Positions 8,191 through 16,786 of a stretch of DNA of 64,000 nucleotides are shown here, piece after piece. The position numbers were made by a program, and so were the translations under genes. The notes under the pieces are model-generated. The model did not search any database and was not told the DNA's origin. It saw nothing but the letters and a program-made list of their open reading frames with translations. This stretch comes from Tepidisphaera sp. GTDB taxonomy: Bacteria; Planctomycetota; Phycisphaerae; Phycisphaerales; UBA1924. The stretch is taken from positions 1 to 64,000 of the forward strand of contig WGNV01000004.1 in NCBI GenBank assembly GCA_016124375.1. Reading direction: 5' to 3'. The stretch's first letter is position 1. The number at the start of each line of letters is the position of its first letter.

Positions 8191-9192
8191 TCCTCCTATC
8201 CTCCCTCCGCTTTGCCACCCGCCGATCCCATCCTCGCGACCGATCTCGCCGGGCTTGCGCTCCGCACTCCCGTCCTGCTGGCCGCCGGCACCGCGGGCAC
8301 GCTCGACGAAATGCAGAACGCCGTCGACCTCGCCCGTGTCGGGGGCATCGTCACCAAGTCCATCACCCCGGCGCCCCGCGAGGGCAACGCCACCTGGCGC
8401 CTCTGGCCCGTCGAAGGCGGCATGCTCAACGCCATCGGGCTGGCCAACGTCGGGCTCGATGCCTTCCTGCGCGACTACGCCCCTCGCATCGCGTCTGTTC
8501 CCGCCGCCGTCGTCGGCTCCATCTCGGGCTTCTCGGTCGACGACTTTGTGCAAGTCGCCGCGGCGTTCGGCACAATCTCCGCCATGCCCGCCGTCGAGCT
8601 CAACGTCAGTTGCCCCAACGTCAAGCACGGCACCGAGTTCGGCTCATCCCCCGACCTGCTCGCCGAACTGGTGCGCGAGGTCCGCGCCGTCCTCCCCCGC
8701 ACGCGCCTGTTCGTCAAGCTCAGCCCCATCGCCATGGGCCCCGTCAAACTCGCCGACATCGCCCGCGCCGCCGTCGAGCCCGCCAACTCATCCCCCAACG
8801 GCCCCAACCAGCGCCCCGGCGCCGACGCCCTCTGCATCGCCAACACCATGAGCGCCATGGCCATCGACGTCCGCACCCGCCGCCCCGTGCTCGCCAACAC
8901 CACGGGCGGCCTCTCCGGCCCGGCCATCCACCCCATCGCCGTCAAACTCGTGTTTGATGTTTACCGCGCCCTGGCTCGCGACACCAAGACGCCCATCATC
9001 GGCCTGGGGGGCGTCCTCCACTGGCGGCACGCCGCAGAGTTCATCCTCGCCGGCGCGAGCGCCGTCGAAATCGGCACCGGCCTCTTCGTCGATCCGCGCA
9101 GCCCCGTCAAGGTCGCAAAGGGCCTGGCTAGTTGGGTGCGCTCGCAAGGCGCCGCATCGATCAAAGACTTGGTCGGCGCCGTCGCCGCCTGA
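8176..9192 (+). CDS. pyrD: Dihydroorotate dehydrogenase, class 1B catalytic subunit
   Basis: Up to 338 residues. FMN enzyme of pyrimidine synthesis oxidising dihydroorotate to orotate. Motifs: LLAAGTAGTLDE, GGIVTKSITPAPREGN, GLANVGLDAF, VELNVSCPNVKHG (catalytic Cys of class 1 enzymes), LFVKLSP, GGLSGPAIHPIAV, IGLGGV and GASAVEIGTGLF. Class 1B enzymes usually pair with an electron-transfer subunit PyrK, which is not in the window. The ATG at 8176 sits within a family C repeat, so the first 12 residues (MPNAGSSYPPSA) are repeat-derived; a TTG at 8212 just before PPADPILATDLAGL is an alternative start closer to the family consensus. Confidence 0.9.
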   Translation: MPNAGSSYPPSALPPADPILATDLAGLALRTPVLLAAGTAGTLDEMQNAVDLARVGGIVTKSITPAPREGNATWRLWPVEGGMLNAIGLANVGLDAFLRDYAPRIASVPAAVVGSISGFSVDDFVQVAAAFGTISAMPAVELNVSCPNVKHGTEFGSSPDLLAELVREVRAVLPRTRLFVKLSPIAMGPVKLADIARAAVEPANSSPNGPNQRPGADALCIANTMSAMAIDVRTRRPVLANTTGGLSGPAIHPIAVKLVFDVYRALARDTKTPIIGLGGVLHWRHAAEFILAGASAVEIGTGLFVDPRSPVKVAKGLASWVRSQGAASIKDLVGAVAA

Positions 9193-9337
9193 CTGGGTTT
9201 CGAGAGACTCAAGCGAGGGTGCATGGCAGTGGGCGCCGGTCGATACGCATCATCGAACAACTCAAGACCACCCTCAAAGCCTGCGCGACGACGAGCGTTG
9301 CGGATTTATCCTCCGACGCACCGAAATCATGCGCGAC

Positions 9338-10642
9338 CTAGGGCGCCAGCGTCGCGAGGTCGACCGTGGCCCCGGGGGCGTCGACGATGCTCGCGGGGCC
9401 GGCGGCTCGCAGGGCGCGGACGGTTTCGAGCATGTCGCCTCGGAGCGGGGCGATGAACTGCATGGGTTCGTCGGTGGCGGGGTGGCGGAAGCCCAGGACC
9501 GTGGCGTGCAGGGCCTGGCGGGCGATGAGCAGGTTTTTGGTCATCCGCTCGCGCGAGAGTTTTTCGTGTGGGGTGGTTGGCGGGTTGGCAGGCGGGGCGG
9601 GGGCTTCTTCGAGTGAGTCAATCGTGAGGGCGCGGCCGCCATACATGTCGTCGCCGACGATTGGCCACTGGTTGTAACTGAGATGCACGCGGATCTGATG
9701 CGTGCGGCCTGTCTTGAGTTCCAGTTCGACGAGTGAGTAGGCGCGCGGGCGTGGGCCGGGCACGGTGTAGCGTTCGCGCACGCGGACGATGGTGATGGCC
9801 TCGCGTCCTTCGTCGTCGAAGCGGACGACGTTTTTTTCGCGGAAGCCTTTTTCGCGGCTGGGGTGCGGGCCCAGGGGCAGGTCGATTCGCTGGACGTCGG
9901 GCTCGACAGCGCCGTGGACGAGGGCGACGTAGCGCTTGTCGACGCGGCGGTGTTCGAACTGGCGTGAGAGTTTCCAGTGAGCTTCTTCGGTTTTGGCGAA
10001 GACGATGCAGCCGCTGGTCTGGCGATCGAGGCGATGAACGACGCCGGGACGGGCGAACTCCTGGCCGACGTTGGAGAGGGAGCCCCCGGTGGAAGAGTGA
10101 TGGAGGAAGTGGAAGGCGAGGGCGGAGAGCATGGTGCCCTTGAGGTGGCTGCGGGCGGGATGCACGATGATGTCGGGCTGCTTGTTCAGCACGATCATGT
10201 GCTGATCTTCGAACATCACGTCGAGGGGAATGTCTTCGGGCTGGACGTTGCTGGGAGGCGGCTCGGGGACGACGACTTCGACGACGTCGCCTTTGTTGAG
10301 CTTGGTGGAGGCCTTGGGGGCGCGGGCGTTGACGGTGACGCCGCCATCGTCGATGAGGCGCTGGATCTGGTTGCGGCTGAGGAAGACGATGCGATCGACG
10401 AGGTATTTGTCGAGGCGCTTGTTGAGGTCGTGGCGCAGCGTGAGGCGGACGGTGCGCAGCGCGACTTCGTCGGCTTCTTCGCCGGTGGCTTCGGCGGCGT
10501 CGCGGGCTTGTTCGAGGGCGGCGCGGACGGTCTCGGCGTTGATGCGCCCGCCCGGGAGGATGAGGCCGGCGGCGGTCGCCTGGTCGGGGCTGGCGTCGTT
10601 GGCGGCGGCGGGATCTGGATCGCGGGGCTTCTTGGGCATCAC
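9338..10642 (-). CDS. RluA/RluD-family 23S rRNA pseudouridine synthase
   Basis: 434 residues. An N-terminal extension of about 75 residues rich in Asp and Ala precedes an S4 RNA-binding domain (RLDKYLVDRIVFLSRNQIQRLIDDGGVTVN, about 75-115). The catalytic domain carries GVVHRLDRQTSGCIVFAKT (catalytic Asp in HRLD) and LKTGRTHQIRVHL. Layout matches RluD, which modifies helix 69 of 23S rRNA, but the target cannot be settled from sequence. Starts 11 bases downstream of the YfgM-like gene's stop, so the two are probably co-transcribed. A second RluA-type gene lies at 38.2 kb. Confidence 0.9.
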   Translation of the reverse strand: MMPKKPRDPDPAAANDASPDQATAAGLILPGGRINAETVRAALEQARDAAEATGEEADEVALRTVRLTLRHDLNKRLDKYLVDRIVFLSRNQIQRLIDDGGVTVNARAPKASTKLNKGDVVEVVVPEPPPSNVQPEDIPLDVMFEDQHMIVLNKQPDIIVHPARSHLKGTMLSALAFHFLHHSSTGGSLSNVGQEFARPGVVHRLDRQTSGCIVFAKTEEAHWKLSRQFEHRRVDKRYVALVHGAVEPDVQRIDLPLGPHPSREKGFREKNVVRFDDEGREAITIVRVRERYTVPGPRPRAYSLVELELKTGRTHQIRVHLSYNQWPIVGDDMYGGRALTIDSLEEAPAPPANPPTTPHEKLSRERMTKNLLIARQALHATVLGFRHPATDEPMQFIAPLRGDMLETVRALRAAGPASIVDAPGATVDLATLAP

Positions 10643-10652
10643 GCCCCCGGGC

Positions 10653-11609
10653 TCATTTCGGGGTGGCCGGCGCGGGGGTGGCGGGAGACTCCGCGGGCTT
10701 GGCGGGTTCGGAGGAGGGCGTCGCGGGCGGCGTGGTGGCGGGGGCGGTGGCCGGAGCGGCGGCGGGCGTGCCTTCGGCGGGCTTGGCCGCGGGGCTGGGC
10801 TGGGCGCCCGGCGGACCGGGAACGGGCGTGAGCGTAGCGCCCGGCGGCAGGCCCGCGGGGGCCTTGGGCGCGGGTGGGGCCGGGGGCTCGGGGCGTTTGG
10901 GCAGTTCGGCCAGGCTCAGCACGGGCTGCAGGTTTTTCAGTGTGTCGAGCTTGGCGATGCGCTCCTTGGCGATGGCGGCGTGAGCGGCGTAGGGAGTCTT
11001 GTCGGTCAGTTGCTCGATCTTTTCGTACATGCTCTTGGCGACGTCGAACTTCTCCTGGCTCTCGGCGACCGCGGCCAGTCCATAGAGCGAGTTAAGCGTG
11101 AGCAGCGCCTTGGCCGAATCGGTCGAGGCCTTGTCGTAGACCTGCTGGTAGAGGTCAGCCGCGCTGGTGAGGTAGGTGGCCTTGAGTTCGGGAGTGAGGG
11201 CGTCGTCGGGGTTCTCGAGGGTGCCGTCGAGTTGGTTCTTGTCGTTGGGCTTGAGGGTGGCGCCGAGCTTGAGGCCCTTCTGAACGGCGCCCAGGTAGGC
11301 GTCGGCGGCTTGCAGGCGGGCGAGCAGGCCGACGGATTTGACGTTGTCAAAGTCGTGAGCGACGGCGGCGAGGGCGTCGGGGCTGGGGTTGTCGCCCTGG
11401 CTGGCGCTATCGAGCTGGACGAAGGCGTCGTCGATCTTTTCGGCCTTGGCCTTGGCCCAGCGCTGCTGGAGCGCGTACGCCGCGGCGACGAGGGCGAGGA
11501 CGAGGAGGATGGGCGTGCCCCAGGTGCGGAGCCAGTCGATGAACTCCTGGTTCAGGCGCGATTCTTCAAGACCTGCCCGCTCGCGGATTTGTTGCTGCCG
11601 ATCGTCCAT
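10653..11609 (-). CDS. YfgM-like membrane protein with TPR_21 domain and Pro/Ala tail
   Basis: 318 residues. The cytoplasmic N-terminus (MDDRQQQIRERAGLEES) is followed by one transmembrane helix, WGTPILLVLALVAAAYAL, around residues 30-47. A helical TPR-like periplasmic region up to about residue 235 includes SAADLYQQVYDKAS and KSMYEKIEQLTDKTPYAAHAAIAKERIA. This order resembles YfgM (PF09976), an ancillary SecYEG/PpiD partner. The last 80 residues are a low-complexity Pro/Ala stretch, likely disordered. It precedes the RluD-like gene in the same transcription unit. The match to YfgM is by architecture only. Confidence 0.65.
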   Translation of the reverse strand: MDDRQQQIRERAGLEESRLNQEFIDWLRTWGTPILLVLALVAAAYALQQRWAKAKAEKIDDAFVQLDSASQGDNPSPDALAAVAHDFDNVKSVGLLARLQAADAYLGAVQKGLKLGATLKPNDKNQLDGTLENPDDALTPELKATYLTSAADLYQQVYDKASTDSAKALLTLNSLYGLAAVAESQEKFDVAKSMYEKIEQLTDKTPYAAHAAIAKERIAKLDTLKNLQPVLSLAELPKRPEPPAPPAPKAPAGLPPGATLTPVPGPPGAQPSPAAKPAEGTPAAAPATAPATTPPATPSSEPAKPAESPATPAPATPK

Positions 11610-11685
11610 GGGGTCGTGATGCCTTATGAATTGTGCGATTTCGGAGGTAAGCGGAAAGTGTAGGCTCGGGCGGGCGTGGGTCGGG

Positions 11686-12693
11686 TCAGTCCCAGAAGTT
11701 CCAGGCTACGCGAGCACGGAGGGCGTGATCGGGAACGATGGCGGCGCGGACTTTGAGTTTGAGCTCTTCGAGGCCGGTGTGCTGGTGGACGCTCACGAGA
11801 TGGTCGAACCGGGATGCAAGGGCAGGTTGATCGCGGGCGAGGTCGGCGCGGAGTGAGATGCGCAGCAGGCGACCGGAGAGATCGCCGAGGGCTGCCGGAG
11901 GATCGAAATCCATCGTGTGCGGGTCGGCGGCGGCGATGACGAGGTCGGCGCTGGAGGCGATGCGCGTCGCGATCTCGACCGCGCGGCGTTCCAGCTCGGC
12001 GGACGCGGAGGCGGGCGAGTGCCCGAGGTCGCGGAAGCCCGGGCAGTCGACCAGGCGGATGGTGAGGCCGTCGAGCGTGACGGTGACGCCGACGTGGTCG
12101 CGGGTGGTGCCGGGCTGGTCGGCGACGATGCTGACGGCGCGATCGCACAGGGCGTTCACGAGGGTGCTCTTGCCGACGTTGGCGGGGCCGATGATGGCGA
12201 CCAGCGGCGGATGGATCAGGCGATTGAGCAGGCGGTCGATGTCGGGGTCGTTGGGAAGGTTTTCGCGCCAGCGGCGGGGTTGATCGAGGAGGAGATCGAC
12301 GCCTCGGGGAGAGGCGACGCGGGCGAGGGCGCGATCGAGGGCGGCGTCGGTGGGGTGGCTTGGGTGATTGGGGTGGCCCGGCGGTCCTCGCCGGTCCTCC
12401 GTTTCTACACCATCTTCTTCTTCGATCGCGCCGGCACGGGCGAGTGTTTCACGGAGTTGCTGGAGTTGGGCCAAGCCGCCGTGGGGCATCAGGTGGGCTT
12501 GGGTGTTGCTCCAGCGGGCGAGAACGAGGGAGCCGACGCCGGGGAGGTGGCGGAGCGCGACGCCCCCCACTGCTACCTGTGTGATGTTGATCGCGGCGAG
12601 GAGCGCGGCGATGTCACCCTGGATGCTCACGAGGCCGACGCCGCCGGGCGCGTGGGGGGACTCGAGGCGGAAGGTCGCCGCGGAGGCGGTCAC
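11686..12693 (-). CDS. MnmE/Era-like GTPase, truncated and with degenerate G4
   Basis: 335 residues from GTG 12693, which overlaps the coaX stop as GTGA. The N-terminus (SPHAPGGVGLVSIQGDIAALL) resembles the MnmE tetrahydrofolate-binding domain. The G domain shows GPANVGKSTLVNAL (G1), PGTTRDH (G2) and DCPGF (G3). The G4 NKxD is replaced by LRAD in RISLRADLA. The C-terminal C(I/L/V)GK motif essential for MnmE tRNA modification is missing: the protein ends RVAWNFWD. Canonical MnmE is about 450 residues. It is therefore an MnmE-derived GTPase of unknown role, or a decaying copy. A full-length mnmE would be expected elsewhere in the genome. Confidence 0.75.
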   Translation of the reverse strand: MTASAATFRLESPHAPGGVGLVSIQGDIAALLAAINITQVAVGGVALRHLPGVGSLVLARWSNTQAHLMPHGGLAQLQQLRETLARAGAIEEEDGVETEDRRGPPGHPNHPSHPTDAALDRALARVASPRGVDLLLDQPRRWRENLPNDPDIDRLLNRLIHPPLVAIIGPANVGKSTLVNALCDRAVSIVADQPGTTRDHVGVTVTLDGLTIRLVDCPGFRDLGHSPASASAELERRAVEIATRIASSADLVIAAADPHTMDFDPPAALGDLSGRLLRISLRADLARDQPALASRFDHLVSVHQHTGLEELKLKVRAAIVPDHALRARVAWNFWD

Positions 12694-13478
12694 GCGCGAC
12701 TGTCCGGATCGGCGCCGGGCTCGGCGTCGAGTTCGGCGTTGGCGGCTTCGAGTATTCCCACCAGCTGCAGGTCGGGCACGATGTGCTCGATGAGGTCGTC
12801 GTTTTCGAAGAGAAGCGCCGCGTCGCCACCGGTCGCGACGATCTGCGGGTAGGCCTCGTACGCCTGGGCGTAGCGCTCGATCGCTTCGCGTACCAGCCCG
12901 CGAACCGCGGCTTGCACGCCCAGGATCATGGCGTGGCGGGTGTCGAGCCCGAAGACGCCCCGCGCGGGGTCGGGCGGCGCGAACTCGAGCAAGGGCAGGG
13001 CGGCGGTGTGCTCGTGCAGGCTCTTGAGCATCATGTTGAGGCCCGGGGCGATGACGCCGCCCTGGAAGATGCCTTCGCCATCGATGAAATCGACGGTGAC
13101 AGCGGTGCCGACATCGACGACAACACAGGCCTGCTGGGCGCGGGCGTAGGCGGCCAGAGCGCACAGGGCGCGGTCCTGGCCCAGCGTCGAGGCGTCGTCG
13201 AGGGCGTGGGTGAGGGGGATCGGGATGTCGGAGCCGACCATGTACACGTCGCCCGCGGATTCGAGGGCGGTGCGGAGGGCTTCGCTGGCGGGGGTGTTCA
13301 CGCTCGAGATGAGGATGGGCACACCCGCGTGGTTGACGAGCATGTCGGCGACGGCCTTGGCGATCGCGCCGGGCTGATCGCTGGGCAGCGACGAGGCCCC
13401 GGAGAGGTCTTTGCCCTCAAAGAGGCCGAAGCGGGTGCGGGTGTTTCCGACGGCAATCGCCAGCAGACTTTGCTCCAT
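12690..13478 (-). CDS. coaX: Type III pantothenate kinase
   Basis: 262 residues, first step of coenzyme A synthesis (ATP-dependent phosphorylation of pantothenate). Diagnostic motifs: LLAIAVGNTRTRFGLFEG (P-loop-like phosphate 1 motif, usual D replaced by A in AVGNT), GQDRALCALAAYARAQ, VVVDVGTAVTVDFIDGEG and FQGGVIAPGLNMMLKSLHEHTAALP, then IVATGGDAALLF. Type III enzymes usually have DIGNT; here the residue is Ala, so the first metal-binding carboxylate appears changed. Coupled to the downstream GTPase gene by a four-base overlap. Confidence 0.92.
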   Translation of the reverse strand: MEQSLLAIAVGNTRTRFGLFEGKDLSGASSLPSDQPGAIAKAVADMLVNHAGVPILISSVNTPASEALRTALESAGDVYMVGSDIPIPLTHALDDASTLGQDRALCALAAYARAQQACVVVDVGTAVTVDFIDGEGIFQGGVIAPGLNMMLKSLHEHTAALPLLEFAPPDPARGVFGLDTRHAMILGVQAAVRGLVREAIERYAQAYEAYPQIVATGGDAALLFENDDLIEHIVPDLQLVGILEAANAELDAEPGADPDSRA

Positions 13479-13522
13479 GCGAAAGAGCGTACGCGGCGGT
13501 GGGTTCGAGCGGGGCGGAAATG

Positions 13523-13558
13523 AAAAGCCGCCCCCAGGCCGTTGGGCGAGGGGGCGCC
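13523..13558 (-). terminator. Putative rho-independent terminator downstream of the Ig/dockerin gene
   Basis: Read on the minus strand, GGCGCCCCC pairs with GGGGGCG across a 14-base loop and is followed by GCTTTTCATTT. It lies 38 bases past the stop of the secreted-protein gene, before coaX. The T-tract is weak, hence moderate confidence. Confidence 0.5.
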
Positions 13559-13595
13559 TTCGAGGGAGGCACGCGTTGGGAGGAGGCGAGGGTGC

Positions 13596-14942
13596 TTATG
13601 GGCACTGGCCGCCGGCGATGTCATTGATGAGGGCATCGACATCGCCTTGATCGGCGACGCCGTCCTGGTTGAAGTCGGGATCGGCGCCGGTGGGGTTGGA
13701 GCCGCCGGCGACGACGTTGATGAGGTAGTCGACGTCACCCTGATCGGCGACGCCGTCTTGGTTCATGTCGGGGTCGCAGGTGGGGTTGGTGTGGACGGGG
13801 GGCATGTTGTGCCCGGTGATGAAGACCAGGGCGTTGGTGGAGAAACGGGTGGCGCAGAAGTTGGTCATTTTAACGCTGTAGAAGCCTTCGTTGGCGGGTT
13901 GGAGGCTGTCGATGCGGAGGTGGTTGGAGGTGGAGCCGCTGATGCCGTTGCCGTCGACGAGTTCGACGCCGTCCTTGAGCCAGGCGTAGGTGAGGGGGGT
14001 GACGTCGTCGCCGTGGGCGGTGATGCGGAGGTCGACGCGGGTGCCCTGGTCCTGGGTGGTGCTCTGGGGCGGAGTCACGACGGTGGGCGGACCGTGGGGG
14101 CAGCCGAGATCCTGCGGGTTGGCCTGTGCGGCGGTCATGACATTGCCCAGCAGCGGGCCGGCGACGTGGGGTTGGAAGGGGTCGGCGTTTTCGAGGTCCT
14201 GGAAGTACTCGGCGGCGAAGACGGCGCTCTGGTCCTCTTCGATTTCGATGAGATCATGAGCCACGGTGAGTGACTGCAACGGATCGAGGCGCACGGGCGC
14301 GGAATCGATCGGGAGGGTGCTGGTGACCACCGGGTCGTTGGGCATGAGTGATTCGAGCGAGACGAGCCCGGCGGAGATGATGGCCCGGCGCTTCACCCAG
14401 ATGATCTGGGAGGGGTCGGTGTTGGTGATGGTGAGGGTGACGCCTCCCTGGCCCTGGGACCCCTGGGTGACGGTGGCGGAGATGGCGGGGAGCATGGGCT
14501 GGGAGGCGTGGGTGGTGCCGCCGGCGGGGTTGGATACCTGGCCGTTGACGGTGGCAACGTGGCCATCGCGGTACCAGCGCACGTGTGTGGGGTAGTAGAC
14601 GGCGGGCGGGCCGTAGTAGTACGCGCTGCGGACGGAGACGCCGAAGTGCTCGATGCTGTTGACGTGGGTGAGGTGGTTGGGGTTGCGGTAGTCGACGATG
14701 GTGGAGTGGCCGTCGGCGGAAAGGGTGACGGTGGGCGCGCCGTAGTTGCCGTTGGTGTAGGTGTGGACGATGTCGCTGGGCTGGGCGCCTTCGAGCTCAA
14801 TCTCCATCTCGTCGCAGTCGTAATCGCAGTGGTTGGTGCAGTCAAAGTTCGACAAGGCACCGGTGATGGTGTATCCGGTTTGCGCGAACGCGGCGGCGGG
14901 CAGCACGCACAGGGCGAGCAGGCTCAAGGGGGAAAAGCGCAT
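13596..14942 (-). CDS. Secreted protein with Ig-like domain and dockerin-like double EF-hand tail
   Basis: 448 residues. Start at ATG 14942 (MRFSPLSLLALCVLPAAAFAQ) with AAGGAG seven bases upstream; this is a clear Sec signal peptide with an AFA-Q cleavage site. An N-terminal region with Cys-rich FDCTNHCDYDCDEMEIELEG has no family I recognise. An immunoglobulin-like domain follows (TYAWLKDGVELVDGNG ... LQPANEGFYSVKMTN, about 300-375). The C-terminal 55 residues contain two EF-hand/dockerin loops (DMNQDGVADQGDVDYLIN and DFNQDGVADQGDVDALIN). The tail is shared with genes at 23.8 and 24.8 kb. Probably cell-surface or extracellular. Confidence 0.8.
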   Translation of the reverse strand: MRFSPLSLLALCVLPAAAFAQTGYTITGALSNFDCTNHCDYDCDEMEIELEGAQPSDIVHTYTNGNYGAPTVTLSADGHSTIVDYRNPNHLTHVNSIEHFGVSVRSAYYYGPPAVYYPTHVRWYRDGHVATVNGQVSNPAGGTTHASQPMLPAISATVTQGSQGQGGVTLTITNTDPSQIIWVKRRAIISAGLVSLESLMPNDPVVTSTLPIDSAPVRLDPLQSLTVAHDLIEIEEDQSAVFAAEYFQDLENADPFQPHVAGPLLGNVMTAAQANPQDLGCPHGPPTVVTPPQSTTQDQGTRVDLRITAHGDDVTPLTYAWLKDGVELVDGNGISGSTSNHLRIDSLQPANEGFYSVKMTNFCATRFSTNALVFITGHNMPPVHTNPTCDPDMNQDGVADQGDVDYLINVVAGGSNPTGADPDFNQDGVADQGDVDALINDIAGGQCP

Positions 14943-15438
14943 GCAATAACTCCTTCTCACTTCTCATCGACAGGCCATCGGTTCCACACCGATATGGCAC
15001 CCCCGACGCCGACAGGGCGTTACGGGGTTACACATGTGGCTCGCGCGATGAGTGGGCAAGGAGCCCGCGCGAGGGACGGTTCGGATGGAACCGTCCGCGG
15101 AAATCACTGCACGATCTGTCGCCAGCCCGAACGCGTGATCGCCGCGGGGAGAAACGCGGGACGCACGTCCGAGGCAGGCGGAATCCCCGGCCCGGGATTC
15201 TGATCGCTGGGACCCAGGCACACGAGCCCGGCCGGCGCGTGTGCGTGATTGGGACACATCAATCCGCAATGAATGTCCGCTCGCATGGCGGGGCTTGCAA
15301 AATTTGTTCGCCCGGGCGCAGAATCCTTTTCGGGGGGGTGTGGCATCGACGGGCGGAGGCCTGCGGGAGGGGAACCGGGCCCCCCCCGCGACGTGCGAGC
15401 CGCCGAACGCGTCGGCGACGCTCATAGACTCCCGCCCA
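14943..15438. other. 496-base intergenic region with two hairpins
   Basis: No convincing gene. On the minus strand this is the leader of the Ig/dockerin gene. Hairpin 1 (14974-14998) pairs GCCATCGGT with ACCGATATGGC around five bases, with a 2-base bulge. Hairpin 2 (15074-15096) is a perfect 9-bp stem GGACGGTTC/GAACCGTCC with a five-base loop, extended by CCGCG/CGCGG after a bulge. Either could be a leader RNA structure or an operator. An 80-codon minus ORF (15104-15346) with several Cys residues overlaps hairpin 2's distal flank but has no recognisable domain. Confidence 0.4.
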
Positions 15439-16434
15439 ATGCCGACCTGCAAGGCCGACCCCAGCATCACGCGCCAGGAGAATGAGGGATTCAAGTTCCC
15501 GCTCGGGGCGTACCCCGTGGAGCCCATGAAGCCCAAGGCGGGGTACTCCATGCACTTTGAGCAGTCTGACGGAGGTGGGGAAGAGGGTGACTGGGAAGAA
15601 TGGCCCGACCGCTACCTGTTTGACTGCGTGGTGTCTGCGGAGCGCGTCGAGCCGCTGTTTCGGATGCTCACGACGCTGCTGCCCGGGAGGGTGTACCCGA
15701 TCCTGGACATCCTGGGGCACGACGCGTTCCGGGAGATCGATCCGTACATCTCGTACGACCTGGTCGGGCTCGACCGGATGACCGACGCGGTGCGGCGATA
15801 CCGCGATTTTCTCTTCGAAGACGGCCTGTGCGGGTTTGGGGCGATGTCCGAAGAGCCCTTCGTCTACATCTTTGTGGATGAACACAAGATCATCACGGTG
15901 CGGGTGGAGCCTTCGCTCAAGGAGCGGGTGGAGAAGATCCTGGCGTCGTTTGATCTGGAGATGATGGATGAGCCGGCGGGCGCGGACGCGGCGGCGCACG
16001 AGCACCGGTCGGTGCTGTGGATGCCCGACGACCGCCCCGAACTGCTGGGACCCGACGAAGTGGTCGAGCAGTTGCGCGACGACTGGCAGTTGCTGCTGAA
16101 TGTGGATCCTGACACGAACGTGGACGACGACGGGAAGGACCTGGGCATCACGCTGTGGCGCTGCGTGGCCCGCTGCGAGTTCGAGAAGCAGCCCCCGAAA
16201 TACGCCGAGATCGTGCTCAGGGCGTCGAGCCTGCGGGCGGCGGAAGAAACGGCCTTTGACGCGGTCGCCGCGCTGGGCGGGGACGAGGCAGATAGCTGGC
16301 AGGATGTGTTCATTGTGGCCTCGGACCGGCTAAAGCCCGAACAGATCGGGGCATTGAAGGGCCCCGGAAAGCGCAGCAAGGTTCCCGGGGGCGGCTCGGG
16401 CTTCATCATTGCGTCGCGCTGGATGGAGGGGTGA
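15439..16434 (+). CDS. Conserved-looking hypothetical protein
   Basis: 331 residues if started at ATG 15439 (MPTCKADPSITRQENEGF); the track's 66-codon extension runs through a structured leader and is unlikely. Soluble, acidic, no signal peptide or membrane helix. Visible blocks: LTTLLPGRVYPILDILGHDAFREIDPYISYDLVG, FVYIFVDEHKIITVRVEPSLKERVEKIL, and a second half with WQLLLNVDPDTNVDDDGKDLGITLWRC. The two halves may be separate alpha/beta modules. I do not recognise a family. It precedes the secretin on the same strand with a 352-base gap, so it is probably transcribed separately. Confidence 0.7.
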   Translation: MPTCKADPSITRQENEGFKFPLGAYPVEPMKPKAGYSMHFEQSDGGGEEGDWEEWPDRYLFDCVVSAERVEPLFRMLTTLLPGRVYPILDILGHDAFREIDPYISYDLVGLDRMTDAVRRYRDFLFEDGLCGFGAMSEEPFVYIFVDEHKIITVRVEPSLKERVEKILASFDLEMMDEPAGADAAAHEHRSVLWMPDDRPELLGPDEVVEQLRDDWQLLLNVDPDTNVDDDGKDLGITLWRCVARCEFEKQPPKYAEIVLRASSLRAAEETAFDAVAALGGDEADSWQDVFIVASDRLKPEQIGALKGPGKRSKVPGGGSGFIIASRWMEG

Positions 16435-16786
16435 AGGGCGGGATGGTGGTGAGGGAGTGTCGCCCGGCGGGGGTGAGGGGGGGCGGGTTGCATCTTGTAT
16501 CGCGGGCGAGTATCTTCCGCGACTCGCTCAAGGTCGGTCGTCGCCGGGGGTTCGCCCTTGGTGGCGGCGATTGACACCCGGCGTCTCGCCTTCGGGGGCG
16601 TGTCGTTTCGGGGCGGCTCGGCGTGCAGACGGCGAATGCGGGACCTATGCTCCCGCCCCCCGGGGGCTCCGAAGGGGTTTCCGGGTACGTCAGTCGGTAC
16701 GTCTGAAGACGCGAGCGAGGTTTGATTCCGGGCGGCCTGGGTTCGTTTTGTGCGGCCGCTTCGTGGTATGCCTGTTGGAGAAGCCA
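16435..16786 (+). other. 352-base upstream region of the secretin gene
   Basis: No gene. It contains a candidate promoter (16488-16516) and a direct repeat of GGTACGTC (16684-16691 and 16696-16703, 12-base period) that could be an activator or repressor site. Several GC-rich short dyads are present but none is followed by a T-tract. Confidence 0.4.
16488..16516 (+). promoter_or_regulatory. Candidate sigma-70 promoter for the secretin
   Basis: TTGCAT and TATCTT are separated by exactly 17 bases, about 270 bases before the ATG. The spacing is ideal and the hexamers match consensus at 4/6 each. There is no independent support. Confidence 0.35.

Noticed and set aside
9193-9337. Possible JAB-type gene remnant (DDERCGFILRRTEI)
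   Set aside because: Only a short stretch in one frame; no further JAMM residues, and the region is an ordinary gap between convergent genes.
15104-15346. 80-codon minus ORF with several Cys
   Set aside because: No recognisable domain, no ribosome binding site, overlaps a hairpin; kept only as a note on the intergenic entry.
14964-15551. 195-codon minus ORF across the intergenic region
   Set aside because: Runs antisense into the hypothetical gene, no motif, arginine-rich shadow composition.
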